Source: Salinilacustrithrix flava
GTDB lineage: Bacteria; Actinomycetota; Acidimicrobiia; Acidimicrobiales; Salinilacustritrichaceae
DNA: 57,317 bases
Direction of reading: 5' to 3'
Assembly: GCA_024128875.1 (NCBI GenBank)
Contig: JAMYFF010000014.1
Location: 1-57,317 of the forward strand
The translations under genes were made by a program, and so were the position numbers. Shown here piece by piece: positions 1-9,957 of the stretch. The notes below the pieces were generated by a model. The model did not search any database, was not told the DNA's origin, and saw nothing but the letters and a program-made list of their open reading frames with translations. Each line of letters begins with the position of its first letter. The first letter of the stretch is position 1.

Positions 1-95
1 CGGTCCTGATCGCTGCTGCCCTGCATACCCGCGGTCTACCGAAACCGCCGCGAGATCGCGAGCACCCCGATCACACCGGTTTGCTCAGCAGTCTC

Positions 96-461
96 CTAGG
101 GCTCCATGACCACCCAGCCCCGCCGCTGCAGCTCGGCGGCGAGGGCCTCGTCGGGCATCTGGCGCAGCGTCGCGAGGCGCTGCGCCTCCCGACGGTCGTA
201 GCGGTCGCTCGACACCGCCACGCGCGGCGCCTCGTCCGGCGGCGCCGCCCCCGCCTCGGCCTCGTCCTCCAACCGAGCGATCAGCGCGTCGGCCTCGTCC
301 CTCGTGAACTTCCCGCCGGCCTGGCGCTGCGTCAGCCCGAGGGGCCCGCGAGCATCCCGGAAGTCGGTGTGGCCGGCGGCGTGGAGCAGCTCGGTGAGCT
401 GTTGCACCTGCCGGGCGGTGGCCGGAGGACCGGACTGCTGACCGAACGCCATGGGAGCCAT
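96..461 (-). CDS. Small hypothetical protein, DUF3072-like
   Basis: Encodes 121 residues with no signal peptide or membrane segment. The segment at about residues 15-70 (ARQVQQLTELLHAAG, then FTRDEADALIARLE) resembles the short actinobacterial DUF3072 type, in which a helix is followed by a basic/acidic 'KxEAxxxIxxL' helix; this resemblance is from memory and weak. The C-terminal half is rich in Arg, Ala and Glu and is probably helical. The ATG at 461 is preceded by a good GGGAGGA ribosome site on the minus strand, which fixes the start. It stands alone ahead of the DUF202 pair. Function is unknown. Confidence 0.6.
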   Translation of the reverse strand: MAPMAFGQQSGPPATARQVQQLTELLHAAGHTDFRDARGPLGLTQRQAGGKFTRDEADALIARLEDEAEAGAAPPDEAPRVAVSSDRYDRREAQRLATLRQMPDEALAAELQRRGWVVMEP

Positions 462-509
462 CCTCCCAGCCGGGCGGTGCCGGGCGGGTGACCGGACGGC
501 TGGCCGGGC

Positions 510-848
510 CTAGGAGTCGGTGACGACGAAGACCAGGGCGAGGACCGTGGCCATCCCGGTGGCGACGGTGGCTCCGACGCCCACGACCATCGCGGCGCGC
601 GGGTGGGTGGGCGTGTCCCCGGCCCGCAGCTGGACGTGGAGGTCCTCGTAGTGGCGGCCGGACCAGACCAGCAGGGCGGCCGAGGCGCACACCTGGAGGA
701 GCCCGAAGCCGCCGAGCAGCACGTGCACGCTGGCGCCGACCCGGGTCAGCAGGGAGCCCACGACGATCCCGGCGAAGGCGGTCCGCTCCCAGGCGAGGGA
801 CGTCCGCTCCTGCTGGAGGAGCGGGTCGAACACCTGCTCCGGTCTCAC
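510..848 (-). CDS. DUF202 family membrane protein (second of pair)
   Basis: A 112-residue protein with the DUF202 signature near its start (QQERTSLAWERTAFAG, about residues 12-27) followed by about three hydrophobic segments. DUF202 proteins (YidH/YidG type) are small inner-membrane proteins of unknown biochemical role. The GTG start at 848 is chosen because it overlaps the TGA of the upstream DUF202 gene by 4 nt (GTGA at 845-848), the usual sign of translational coupling. A longer frame runs upstream but lacks protein-like composition. The pair probably forms a hetero-oligomer; that is inference. Confidence 0.8.
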   Translation of the reverse strand: MRPEQVFDPLLQQERTSLAWERTAFAGIVVGSLLTRVGASVHVLLGGFGLLQVCASAALLVWSGRHYEDLHVQLRAGDTPTHPRAAMVVGVGATVATGMATVLALVFVVTDS

Positions 849-1255
849 GACGAGTTCAGCGCGACGAGCACGGCGGACGCGACGGCCACCGCGGACACGG
901 CGATGGCCAGGAGGAGCGGCAGCCGCGACGGCGGCAGCGGGCGACCCAGCCGCATCGCCGTCTCGGCGAGGGCCCACCGTCGGTAGGAGAGCCCGGCGGT
1001 GACGAAGCTCAGGGCGAGCAGGGCGAGCCCCAGGTACTCCTCGCCGGGGAAGTCGTCCAGCAGCGCCACGGCGCCGAGCCCGCCGGCCGCGAGCGCGAGC
1101 GCGGAGCGGATCCACGCCAGGAACGTGCGCTCGTTGGCGAGCGAGAAGCGGTAGTCGGGGTCGGACCCCTCGGTGCGGGGGTCGGGCGGGAACAGTCGGC
1201 GGGGACCGTTGCGCAGCGCCCGGCCGGCGGTGGTCCTCGCGGTGGGCTCGTTCAC
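845..1255 (-). CDS. DUF202 / YidH family membrane protein (first of pair)
   Basis: Encodes 136 residues: a basic N-terminal tail of about 35 residues, the DUF202 motif (YRFSLANERTFLAWIRSAL, about residues 35-53) and three predicted membrane helices. It belongs to the YidH-like branch and is translationally coupled to the downstream DUF202 gene by a 4-nt overlap. Members of this family are often found as adjacent pairs, as in E. coli yidH-yidG. The gene is divergent from the transsulfuration operon, with about 80 nt between the two starts. No enzymatic residues are visible and function is unknown. Confidence 0.85.
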   Translation of the reverse strand: MNEPTARTTAGRALRNGPRRLFPPDPRTEGSDPDYRFSLANERTFLAWIRSALALAAGGLGAVALLDDFPGEEYLGLALLALSFVTAGLSYRRWALAETAMRLGRPLPPSRLPLLLAIAVSAVAVASAVLVALNSS

Positions 1256-1335
1256 GGCACGATTCTGCCCACGACGCGCCCGGTGGGGCGCACCCGGCCC
1301 GGCCGGGCCCAGCTCCCGGCAGGCACACTGGGCCC

Positions 1336-2993
<1,658 letters not shown>

Positions 2994-2997
<4 letters not shown>

Positions 2998-4148
2998 GCC
3001 CGACCGACGGCGACGCGTCCTTCGAGACCCGTTGCGTCCACGGCGCGGGTGCGCCCGATCCGGTGACGGGCGCCGTGGTGCCGGCCATCAGCCTGGCGTC
3101 GACCTTCGCCCAGGACGGGGTCGGTCAGCAGCGGGGGTTCGAGTACAGCCGCTCCGGCAACCCCACCCGCGCCGCGCTCGAGCGCCACCTGGCCGGCCTC
3201 GAGGGCGCCGGCCACGGCTTCGCGTTCGCGTCCGGCCTCGCCGCCGAGGACGCCGTCCTCCGGCTGCTGGCGCCGGGCGACGGGTTGCTGCTCAGCGACG
3301 ATGCCTACGGCGGCACGTTCCGCCTCGCCCGCCAGGTCCACGGGCCCGCCGGCCTCGTCGTGCGCACGACACGGCTCGCCGACGTCGACGCCGTCGTCCG
3401 GGAGTGGTCCGACGGCACCCGGCTGCTGTGGGCCGAGACCCCGACGAACCCGTGGCTCCGGATCGCCGACATCGCTGCGCTGGCCGACGTCGCCCACGAG
3501 CGCGGTGCGCTGCTCGTCGTCGACAACACCTTCGCCACGCCCGCCCTCCAGCAGCCCCTCGCCCTCGGCGCGGACATCGTGGTGCACTCCACCACCAAGT
3601 ACCTGGGCGGGCACAGCGACGTCGTCGGCGGCTTCGTGGCCACGAACGACGACGAGGTCGCAGCGCGGATCGGCTTCCTGCAGAACGCCGCCGGCGCCGT
3701 CCCTGGCCCCTTCGACTGCTACCTCGTGCACCGGGGCTGTCGCACCCTGCACCTGCGCATGGAGCGCCACAGCACGAACGCCGAGGCCGTCGCGTCGATG
3801 CTCGTCGACCACCCCGCGGTCGCCGAGGTGCGGTGGCCGGGCCTCCCGGACCACCCCGGCCACGACGTGGCCGCCCGCCAGATGTCCGGCTTCGGGGGCA
3901 TGGTCAGCCTGCGCCTGCGCGGCGGCCTCGACGCCGCGCTGCGCCTGTGCGAAGCGACCGAGGTGTTCACCCTCGCCGAGTCACTCGGCGCGGTCGAGAG
4001 CCTCATCGAGCACCCGGGCCGGATGACGCACTCGTCAGTGGCCGGGAGCGAGAACGAGGTCCCCGACGACCTGGTCCGTCTGTCCGTGGGCATCGAGGCC
4101 GTGGACGACCTGGTCGGCGACCTGGAGCAGGCCCTCGACCGGTGCTGA
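2994..4148 (+). CDS. Cystathionine gamma-lyase / gamma-synthase (Cys/Met metabolism PLP enzyme)
   Basis: A 384-residue enzyme of the Cys/Met-metabolism PLP family. It has the substrate motif YSRSGNPTRAALE (51-63), the aspartate that binds the PLP nitrogen in VVDNTFATP (D177) and the PLP lysine K202 in HSTTKYLGGHSD. The C-terminal SLGAVESLIEHPGRMTH block is typical of MetB/MccB. Following cystathionine beta-synthase, the likely role is cystathionine cleavage to cysteine, but sequence alone does not separate gamma-lyase from gamma-synthase. ATG at 2994 overlaps the upstream TGA (ATGA at 2994-2997). The next gene overlaps its 3' end by 7 nt. Confidence 0.92.
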
Positions 4149-5449
4149 CCGTCCGCCGTCACCTCCTGCGGCTCCTTGTCGTCCTCATCCTCGTCGGCGC
4201 CGCCGTGGCACCGGCCGGTGCGCAGTCGGACGCGAAGGCCCAGCGCGACGAGGTCCAGCGCAAGCGAGCGGACCTGGCCGCCGACATCGACGTGCTCCGC
4301 GCCACCGACGCCCAGGTCGAAGCCGCCCTGCGCGCCCTGCAGGGCAACGTGGCCGCCCGCACGGCAGACCTCCGCGACGCCGAGCGCCGAGCCACGAGCG
4401 CCCAAGCCGAGCTCGAGGCCGCCACCGCCGAGGTCGAGGCCAAGCAGACCGAGATCGCGGTGCTCGACCAGGCCGCCAAGGACGTGGTCGTCGCCGCCTA
4501 CATGCAACCCACCGCCTCGGCCGGGATCCTCGACGCCCTGGCCACGTCGACCATCGGGGAAGCCGAGCTCAAGCAGGCGCTCCTCGAAGCACGGTCGGCG
4601 AACCAGTTCGACGTCCTCGACCAGCTCGAGCGAGCCCGGGACGACCTGGAGGTGGCGCGCGCCGCAGCGGAGTCCGCGACGGTCGCCGCCCGGGAGCAGC
4701 AGGCTGCGGTCGGCGAGCAGCTCCAGGAGGTCCAGCAGGCCACCAGCCAGCAGGAAGCCGTCGTCGCCGAGGTGCAGGACCGGCTCGACCACCGCCTCTC
4801 CGAGGCCCAGAGCCTTGCCGAGCTCGACCGCGAGCTCGCGGCCCAGATCGAGGAGGAGCAGGCGCGCCTCGCCGCCGAGCTCGAACGCCAGCAGCGAGCG
4901 CGCGAGCAGGCCGAGGCCGCAGCCGCGGCCCGGGCCGCAGCAGCCGCCCGGAGCGCATCCGAGAGCCGCCCGTCGGCACCGTCCGCCCCCCGTCCGACAC
5001 CGACGACGGCCCCGGCTCCCGCCCCGGCCCCGCCCCGCACCATCGCCATCACCGGCTCCGGGAGCATCGTCTCGGTCCGCGGCATCCGGGTCCACAACAG
5101 CATCGCCAGCTCGGTGGCCGACATGCTGGCCGCCGCGGATGCCGCCGGCATCTCCCTCGCCGGCGGCGGCTACCGCGATCCAGCCGGCCAGATCGCCGTC
5201 CGCCGCAACAACTGCGGCACCAGCAGCTACGCCACCTACCAGATGCCGGCCAGCAGCTGCCGGCCGCCCACCGCCCGTCCGGGGACCTCGATGCACGAGC
5301 GGGGCCTGGCCATCGACTTCACCTACGGCGGCCGGATCATCAGCTCCCGCTCCTCGGCCGCGTTCCAGTGGCTCAACGCCAACGCGTCCCGCTACGGGTT
5401 CTACAACCTGCCCAGCGAACCGTGGCACTGGTCGGTGAACGGCCGATAG
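4142..5449 (+). CDS. Secreted coiled-coil protein with C-terminal M15 (VanY-like) peptidase domain
   Basis: Predicted 435 residues. Residues 1-30 are a Sec signal peptide (basic start, LLRLLVVLILVGAAVAP core, AGAQS cleavage region). A long Ala/Glu/Gln-rich coiled coil follows to about residue 285, like the regulatory coils of actinobacterial cell-wall hydrolases, then an Ala/Pro linker. The last 110 residues are an M15 D-alanyl-D-alanine carboxypeptidase-type domain with zinc motifs SMHERGLAIDF and EPWHWS. It probably trims or remodels peptidoglycan outside the membrane. The GTG at 4142 gives the signal peptide its full basic N-terminus and overlaps the upstream stop. Position behind the sulfur operon looks like read-through rather than a shared pathway. 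Confidence 0.85.
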   Translation: MLTVRRHLLRLLVVLILVGAAVAPAGAQSDAKAQRDEVQRKRADLAADIDVLRATDAQVEAALRALQGNVAARTADLRDAERRATSAQAELEAATAEVEAKQTEIAVLDQAAKDVVVAAYMQPTASAGILDALATSTIGEAELKQALLEARSANQFDVLDQLERARDDLEVARAAAESATVAAREQQAAVGEQLQEVQQATSQQEAVVAEVQDRLDHRLSEAQSLAELDRELAAQIEEEQARLAAELERQQRAREQAEAAAAARAAAAARSASESRPSAPSAPRPTPTTAPAPAPAPPRTIAITGSGSIVSVRGIRVHNSIASSVADMLAAADAAGISLAGGGYRDPAGQIAVRRNNCGTSSYATYQMPASSCRPPTARPGTSMHERGLAIDFTYGGRIISSRSSAAFQWLNANASRYGFYNLPSEPWHWSVNGR

Positions 5450-5459
5450 CTGGGCAGGC

Positions 5460-5479
5460 TGATGATGTGACGATCATCA
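5460..5479. promoter_or_regulatory. Inverted repeat after the M15 peptidase gene
   Basis: TGATGAT and ATCATCA arms of 7 bp, separated by 6 nt (gtgacg), lie 11 nt after the peptidase stop and about 90 nt ahead of the DUF2071 gene. This could be an operator for the downstream gene or a weak hairpin terminator. There is no T-run, so I favour a protein-binding site, at low confidence. Confidence 0.3.
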
Positions 5480-5567
5480 CGAGAGATGCTCCGAGAGCTG
5501 CTCATCCGTAGAGGCGATGGGTTCCGTACTTCAGGTACCTGCTCCGCCTTCACGCCACGGTCGTCCC

Positions 5568-6476
5568 ATGAGCATCCGTCCTTCCACCTCACCTCGTCCG
5601 CTGACCGGTTCCACCGAGCAGCTGGAGCTCGTGTGCCCCCGGCCGGTTCGTCGGCCGATCATGCTCCAGGGGTGGCACGACCTCGCGTCGCTCCACTGGC
5701 CCTTCGACCCTGAGGTGGTGCAGCAAGTCCTGCCGCCTGGCCTCAACGTCGATGTCTGTGACGGACGGGCGTGGGTGGGGCTGATCCCGTTCCACATGCG
5801 CCGCATCCGAGTACCCGGGCTCCCGGCCCTCGGGTCCTGGTCGTCGTTCCCCGAGACGAACGTACGCACCTACGTCGTGGCGCCCGACGGGCGTCGGGCG
5901 GTGTGGTTCTGCAGCCTCGATGTGACGAGGATCGTGCCTGCGATCGTCGCCCGGGTGGCCTACGGGCTGCCGTACTGCTGGTCGGACATGTCGATCACCC
6001 ACCACGAGCACGACATCGTCGAGTACACGACCCGCAGGCGGTGGCCTGGCCGGGGTCCCCGCCGTCCTCGCAGCCAGGTGAGGGTCGAGGTCGGTCCACG
6101 GGTGGAGGACGATGACCTCACCGAGGTCGAACGGTTCGTGACCGCTCGTTGGGCGCTGGCCTCGAGCTTCGCGGGCCGAGTCGTGTGGGCCGACGTCGAC
6201 CACGAGCCCTGGCCGCTGCACCGCGCCAGGCTCACCGAGTGCGACGACGCGCTCGTGTCCGCGCGCGGCCTCCCCCGCCCGCAGGGTGATCCAGTGGTGC
6301 TGTGGTCACCGGGGGTCGAGGTTCGCATCGGCCGACCCCGCCTGCTCCGTGGTGAGACGTGCGAGCCGGCCGATCGCGACCCGACTTCCACGCCCACCGG
6401 GTTCGACGGTGGTGACCTCACGCTGCCTCACCGATCCTCCACCGAAGCGCTCTTGCGCATGGGCGGATCCGCCTGA
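5568..6476 (+). CDS. DUF2071 (YqjF-like) family protein
   Basis: Encodes about 302 residues of the DUF2071 family, whose members have an acetoacetate-decarboxylase-like fold and no settled function. The family pattern is clear: WHDLASLHWPFDPEVVQQVLPPGL near residue 30 (two adjacent pieces), DGRAWVGLIPFHMRRIRVPG, the NVRTYV segment and the VWFCSLD strand. Two starts are possible (ATG 5517 and ATG 5568); neither has a strong ribosome site, and I prefer 5568 because the extra 17 residues look random. Its 3' end overlaps the convergent flavoprotein gene by 49 nt. Confidence 0.82.
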   Translation: MSIRPSTSPRPLTGSTEQLELVCPRPVRRPIMLQGWHDLASLHWPFDPEVVQQVLPPGLNVDVCDGRAWVGLIPFHMRRIRVPGLPALGSWSSFPETNVRTYVVAPDGRRAVWFCSLDVTRIVPAIVARVAYGLPYCWSDMSITHHEHDIVEYTTRRRWPGRGPRRPRSQVRVEVGPRVEDDDLTEVERFVTARWALASSFAGRVVWADVDHEPWPLHRARLTECDDALVSARGLPRPQGDPVVLWSPGVEVRIGRPRLLRGETCEPADRDPTSTPTGFDGGDLTLPHRSSTEALLRMGGSA

Positions 6477-7459
6477 CCGAGCAGGGAGGACACCGCCTCG
6501 GATGCCGCGGTCCCCGAGAGGGCGGCACCCTCGACCTTCGCGCCGCCGAACGCGTCACCGGCGCACACCAACGGAGGGAGGCCCTCGAGGACCAGGCATC
6601 GTTCGGGGTGGACCCTCGTGGGGCGGGCGAATCGCCACCGCTGGACCTGAGCCTGGCCCTCGATGGGCTTGGCTCGGAGTTCCGCAGCTCGCACCAGCTC
6701 CTCGATCACGATCTCGTCGCTGGACTCCAGGTGCGACCGGCTGAACTCGGCGGTGGCATGGATCGTGACGGCCGGAACCGTGGACACACCCTTGCGGCTG
6801 TTGTCGGCCATCCAGTCGATCGATCCTTCCGCCGGGCTGACGGCCCCGGGACCGCCGAGCCCGGATGGACCGTCGAGCGCGGCCAGCACCGCCAGACACG
6901 GCTCGTAGCGGATGGCCTGCAGGGCTTGGGCATCACCAGCTGACAAGACGACGTGTCCGGCGGCCAGCAGCGCGAGGGCCTGAGGCACCGGAGCGGTGAG
7001 CACGACGGCGTCCGCCGCCACGTCCGTGGCGTCATCGAGCCGCATCCGCCAGCCGGCGTCGGATGGGGCCAGTGCGACCACCCGGCTGGAGACCCGGACA
7101 TCGAGTCCCTCGGCGAGGTGCTTCGCGATGGCGTTCATGGTGGCGACGCCGCGGAACCTCGTGTGCCCGTCCGGGTCGATGATCCCATTGCGGCCGATCC
7201 GGCCCTGGAACCACGGCCGGGCCACGCCGGCGCGCTCCCAACCCGCCACGACCTCGGCGAACTCGGGCGTGTGCGTGGTGATGAACTGGGCGCCGTGGTC
7301 GAAGGTGGCATCACCGATCCGGCGGGTGGCGAGACGACCACCCACCCCGCGGCCCTTGTCCACCACCACCACGTCGAAGGACCCAGACAGGTACCGGGCG
7401 GCGGTGAGCCCGGCGACCCCGGCACCCACCACCACCACGCGAGGGCGGGGCATCACCAT
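6428..7459 (-). CDS. Renalase-like FAD/NAD(P)-dependent oxidoreductase
   Basis: A 343-residue flavoprotein of the amine-oxidase/renalase type. The N-terminal FAD dinucleotide fold is obvious (VVVVGAGVAGLTAARYL, about residues 8-24), followed by the renalase-type signature DKGRGVGGRLATRR and FDHGAQFIT. The C-terminal APLVCAGDAFGGAKVEGAALSG-like region closes the FAD site. Bacterial renalases oxidise aberrant dihydro-NAD(P) isomers; this specific activity is an inference. The ATG at 7459 sits 6 nt after a TAGGTT hexamer, consistent with a leaderless transcript. It is convergent with the DUF2071 gene and lies downstream of dps on the same strand. Confidence 0.85.
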   Translation of the reverse strand: MVMPRPRVVVVGAGVAGLTAARYLSGSFDVVVVDKGRGVGGRLATRRIGDATFDHGAQFITTHTPEFAEVVAGWERAGVARPWFQGRIGRNGIIDPDGHTRFRGVATMNAIAKHLAEGLDVRVSSRVVALAPSDAGWRMRLDDATDVAADAVVLTAPVPQALALLAAGHVVLSAGDAQALQAIRYEPCLAVLAALDGPSGLGGPGAVSPAEGSIDWMADNSRKGVSTVPAVTIHATAEFSRSHLESSDEIVIEELVRAAELRAKPIEGQAQVQRWRFARPTRVHPERCLVLEGLPPLVCAGDAFGGAKVEGAALSGTAASEAVSSLLGQADPPMRKSASVEDR

Positions 7460-7465
7460 CGCCCC

Positions 7466-7471
7466 AACCTA
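7466..7471 (-). promoter_or_regulatory. Putative -10 hexamer (TAGGTT) of the flavoprotein gene
   Basis: TAGGTT on the minus strand ends 6 nt before the ATG at 7459, placing the expected transcription start at or within a base or two of the start codon. One of several TAnnnT hexamers with this spacing in the window. Confidence 0.4.
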
Positions 7472-7514
7472 CGGTGACGTGCCGGCATCTGGTCGCCCAG
7501 AGGGGCGAGCGGAA

Positions 7515-7991
7515 TCAGGCGAGGAGGCTACGCAGCATCCACGCGGTCTTCTCGTGGATCTGGAGGCGCTGGGTGAGCAGATCGGCGGTGGGCTCGTCAT
7601 GCGCGTCCTCCACGATCGGGAACAGCGATCGGGCGGTTCGAGCGACGGTCTCTTGGCCGACGACCAGCCGACGGATCATCTCGGTGGCGTCGGGGTGGTC
7701 CTCGTCCTCGGGTACCGAGGACAGCTCACCGAACTGGCGGTAGCTGCCCGGTGCAGGGGCACCGAGCGCACGGATGCGCTCTGCGATGAGGTCCACTGCG
7801 AGGGCGAGCTCGTTGTACTGGGTCTCGAACATGAGGTGCAGGGTCTGGAACATCGGCCCGGTCACGTTCCAGTGGTAGTTGTGGGTCTTGAGGTAGAGCG
7901 TGTACGTGTCGGCCAGCAGCCGGGCGAGGCCGTCGGTGATCGCCTTGCGATCGGCCTCACTGATACCGATGTCGATGATCTCGTCGCTCAT
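7515..7991 (-). CDS. dps: Dps family DNA-protection / ferritin-like protein
   Basis: A 158-residue Dps-type mini-ferritin, predicted to form a dodecamer that oxidises and stores iron and shields DNA during starvation or peroxide stress. The inter-subunit ferroxidase residues are present: the histidine in KTHNYHWNVTGP (about 38-42), the following acidic residues in FETQYNELALAVDLIAERI (E56, D67, E71 region). Length and the four-helix pattern match the family. The N-terminal tail is short and acidic, so it may not bind DNA itself. A GAGGAGAA ribosome site precedes the ATG at 7991. Neighbouring flavoproteins suggest an oxidative-stress locus. Confidence 0.93.
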   Translation of the reverse strand: MSDEIIDIGISEADRKAITDGLARLLADTYTLYLKTHNYHWNVTGPMFQTLHLMFETQYNELALAVDLIAERIRALGAPAPGSYRQFGELSSVPEDEDHPDATEMIRRLVVGQETVARTARSLFPIVEDAHDEPTADLLTQRLQIHEKTAWMLRSLLA

Positions 7992-8144
7992 GGTCTGTTC
8001 TCCTCTGTCGGGGTGATGCTGCGCGCGTCTTCAGGCAGCTCGACGCTACGGTCGCAGCGGCGACAACCGACGTCGGGCGAGCTGGTGGCCGCAAAGCACA
8101 GCGCAGACCCAAGCACCCACCAGAGCACGGGAGGGCACCTCGAA

Positions 8145-9320
8145 GTGAAGGAACCGACCGAGGTCGAGGGAGTGCTGGTCGTCGGCGGCGGCTACGCCGG
8201 GCTCCACGCCGCCCGCGCCGTTCATCGATGTGGCGTTCCGGTCACGGTCGTGGATCGCACTGGTCGACATGATTTCGTGACCCGACTCGCCGCTGTGGCC
8301 GGGGGAACTGCTCCGGTCGAAGACGCCTCCGGGCCCGTCGAGTCCTTCGTGGATCAGGTCGTGGTGGGAACCGTCGTCGAGATCGCCGATGGTTCGGTCA
8401 CCATGTCCGACGGACGCACCATCACCGCCGATGCTGTTGTCGTCACGGCTGGGTCCGTGCCATCACGGCCGCCTGTGGAAGGCATCGAGCTCGCCCACGC
8501 CATCCGGTCGGCCGAAGATGCCATCGCACTGCGCGGATCCATCAACCGGGCGTCGTCGATGGTGATCATCGGTGGCGGCGCCACAGGCGTTCAGCTCTCC
8601 GGCGCCACAGCTGTTGCGCACCCGTCGCTCACGATCCACCTGGTGGAGGCGATGCCCCGGCTCCTTGCAGGCATGCCAGAGGCATTCAGCTCCGGTGCAT
8701 CACGGATCCTCGAGGGTCGCAACGTCCAGATCCACCTGAGCTCCGACATCGAACGGATCACCGAACAGGGCGCCATCGTCGGCAACAGCCTGCTCGAAGG
8801 TCTCGTGGTCTGGGCCGGTGGCTTCTCGGCAAGCGCCCAGCGATACGGCATGCCGACTGCCGAGGATGGACGCATCCTCATCGATGAGGCCCTCCGCGTG
8901 CTCAGAAGTCAACGGACGTTCGCGGCAGGTGACATCGCCGCGCATCGCGACCACGATGGTGACCCTCTGCCCATGTCCGCGCAGATCGCCGTTCGCGCCG
9001 GTTCCGCGGCCGGGCGCAACGCTGCCCGCGCAGTGCGGGGCGAGCCGGTCCAGGCCGTTGACCTCCGCCAGATCGGTTGGGTGCTCGACCTCGGCGCACG
9101 CCGCGGCCTCGCCCAGGTAGGTCCGGTCAACCTGACTGCACCAGGTGCCGACCTGATCCCCCCGCTCCTCCACGACGCCATCGACCTCAAAGACCTCCTC
9201 GAGATCGGCGGCGTGCACGCGCTCCGATACGCCTCCACATCGGTTCGTTCGCTGGTCACGTGGCCACTCGCCGTGTGGCCACTTCGGACCTCACCGACCG
9301 TACGAGCAGTGACCACCTGA
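8145..9320 (+). CDS. NAD(P)/FAD-dependent oxidoreductase (type II NADH dehydrogenase-like)
   Basis: Predicted 391 residues with the two-dinucleotide-fold layout of NDH-2/AIF-like enzymes: FAD motif VLVVGGGYAGLHAARAV near the N-terminus, the ADAVVVTAGS segment, an NAD motif SMVIIGGGATGVQLSG around residue 140, and the FAD-closing TFAAGDIAA at about 265. Such enzymes move electrons from NAD(P)H to quinones at the membrane face; the C-terminal hydrophobic stretch ending in TWPLAVWPL could be the membrane anchor. GTG at 8145 is chosen because a GGGAGG site lies 9 nt upstream and the FAD motif follows at the usual distance. The frame is open far upstream but is not protein-like there. Confidence 0.85.
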   Translation: MKEPTEVEGVLVVGGGYAGLHAARAVHRCGVPVTVVDRTGRHDFVTRLAAVAGGTAPVEDASGPVESFVDQVVVGTVVEIADGSVTMSDGRTITADAVVVTAGSVPSRPPVEGIELAHAIRSAEDAIALRGSINRASSMVIIGGGATGVQLSGATAVAHPSLTIHLVEAMPRLLAGMPEAFSSGASRILEGRNVQIHLSSDIERITEQGAIVGNSLLEGLVVWAGGFSASAQRYGMPTAEDGRILIDEALRVLRSQRTFAAGDIAAHRDHDGDPLPMSAQIAVRAGSAAGRNAARAVRGEPVQAVDLRQIGWVLDLGARRGLAQVGPVNLTAPGADLIPPLLHDAIDLKDLLEIGGVHALRYASTSVRSLVTWPLAVWPLRTSPTVRAVTT

Positions 9321-9362
9321 GCAGGACGGCGGTCGTTCACGACGCAACGTCGACCGATCCGA

Positions 9363-9761
9363 TCAATGACCTGACTGGGCCGCGTCGCGCCGGTCGCCGC
9401 TGAGTACGGCCGAGGTGGTCGCCAGCGAGAAGACCGAGAGCGCGGGCAGGTATCGCTTCACGGGGTCCCCGGCCTTGATGTGCATGGCGATCGCACCAAC
9501 CATGAGCGTCGCGAGGCCAGTCGAGGCGGGTCGGGTCAATCGTGGCACGGCGAGCCCGAGCAGCATCGCCGACGCAAGGCCCACCTTCGTTGCGCCGACG
9601 GCATACATCTGCGGCTCGGTGAGCCCATAGACCGCGAACTCCTCCTTCATGTTCGTCGCTCCGCCCCCTCGGTAGCCCGTGTCCTTGTCGAACCGGAACG
9701 TCCAGACGTTCAGGATCCACAGCGCAGCCGCGGTCTGGGCGAACTTGCCGATCACATGCAC
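9363..9761 (-). CDS. DoxX-like small membrane protein
   Basis: Encodes 132 residues with about four hydrophobic segments. The layout (N-terminal ALWILNVWTFRFD helix, KVGLASAMLLGLAV, then TGLATLMVGAIAMHIKAGDPVKRYLPAL as two pieces) resembles DoxX_2/DoxX-like proteins, which are four-helix membrane proteins linked to redox or thiol stress. A GGAAGGA site 12 nt ahead supports the ATG at 9761. It is convergent with the flavoprotein gene ending at 9320. Family assignment is moderate, and no catalytic residues are known for the group. Confidence 0.65.
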   Translation of the reverse strand: MHVIGKFAQTAAALWILNVWTFRFDKDTGYRGGGATNMKEEFAVYGLTEPQMYAVGATKVGLASAMLLGLAVPRLTRPASTGLATLMVGAIAMHIKAGDPVKRYLPALSVFSLATTSAVLSGDRRDAAQSGH

Positions 9762-9957
9762 GAGCCGGTTCCTTCCAGGGAGGCACCTCGATCATACGAC
9801 TCGGCAATCGATCCGGTGTCGCAGGGTGGCTGTCTTTCGCGAGTGGGTTATCGACTGAACTCCTGACCAGGACGTTTGGAGCGGGTTCGGAGGTGCCTTC
9901 CCACCCCGGCGCGGGCGGTTTCCCAGAATCCGTCGGAGATCGACCAGGAGTCCCTGA

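Noticed and set aside
3032..4141. Long upstream extension of the M15 peptidase frame
   Set aside because: The upstream part overlaps the lyase gene in another frame and is Arg/Pro-rich noise; a signal peptide begins at 4142.
6996..8144. Upstream extension of the NADH-dehydrogenase-like frame
   Set aside because: It runs antisense through the flavoprotein and dps genes; the FAD motif and a ribosome site define the start at 8145.
9781..9898. Inverted pair AGGCACCTC/GAGGTGCCT about 100 nt apart
   Set aside because: Nine base pairs at such a distance in GC-rich DNA is weak, and no element lies between them.
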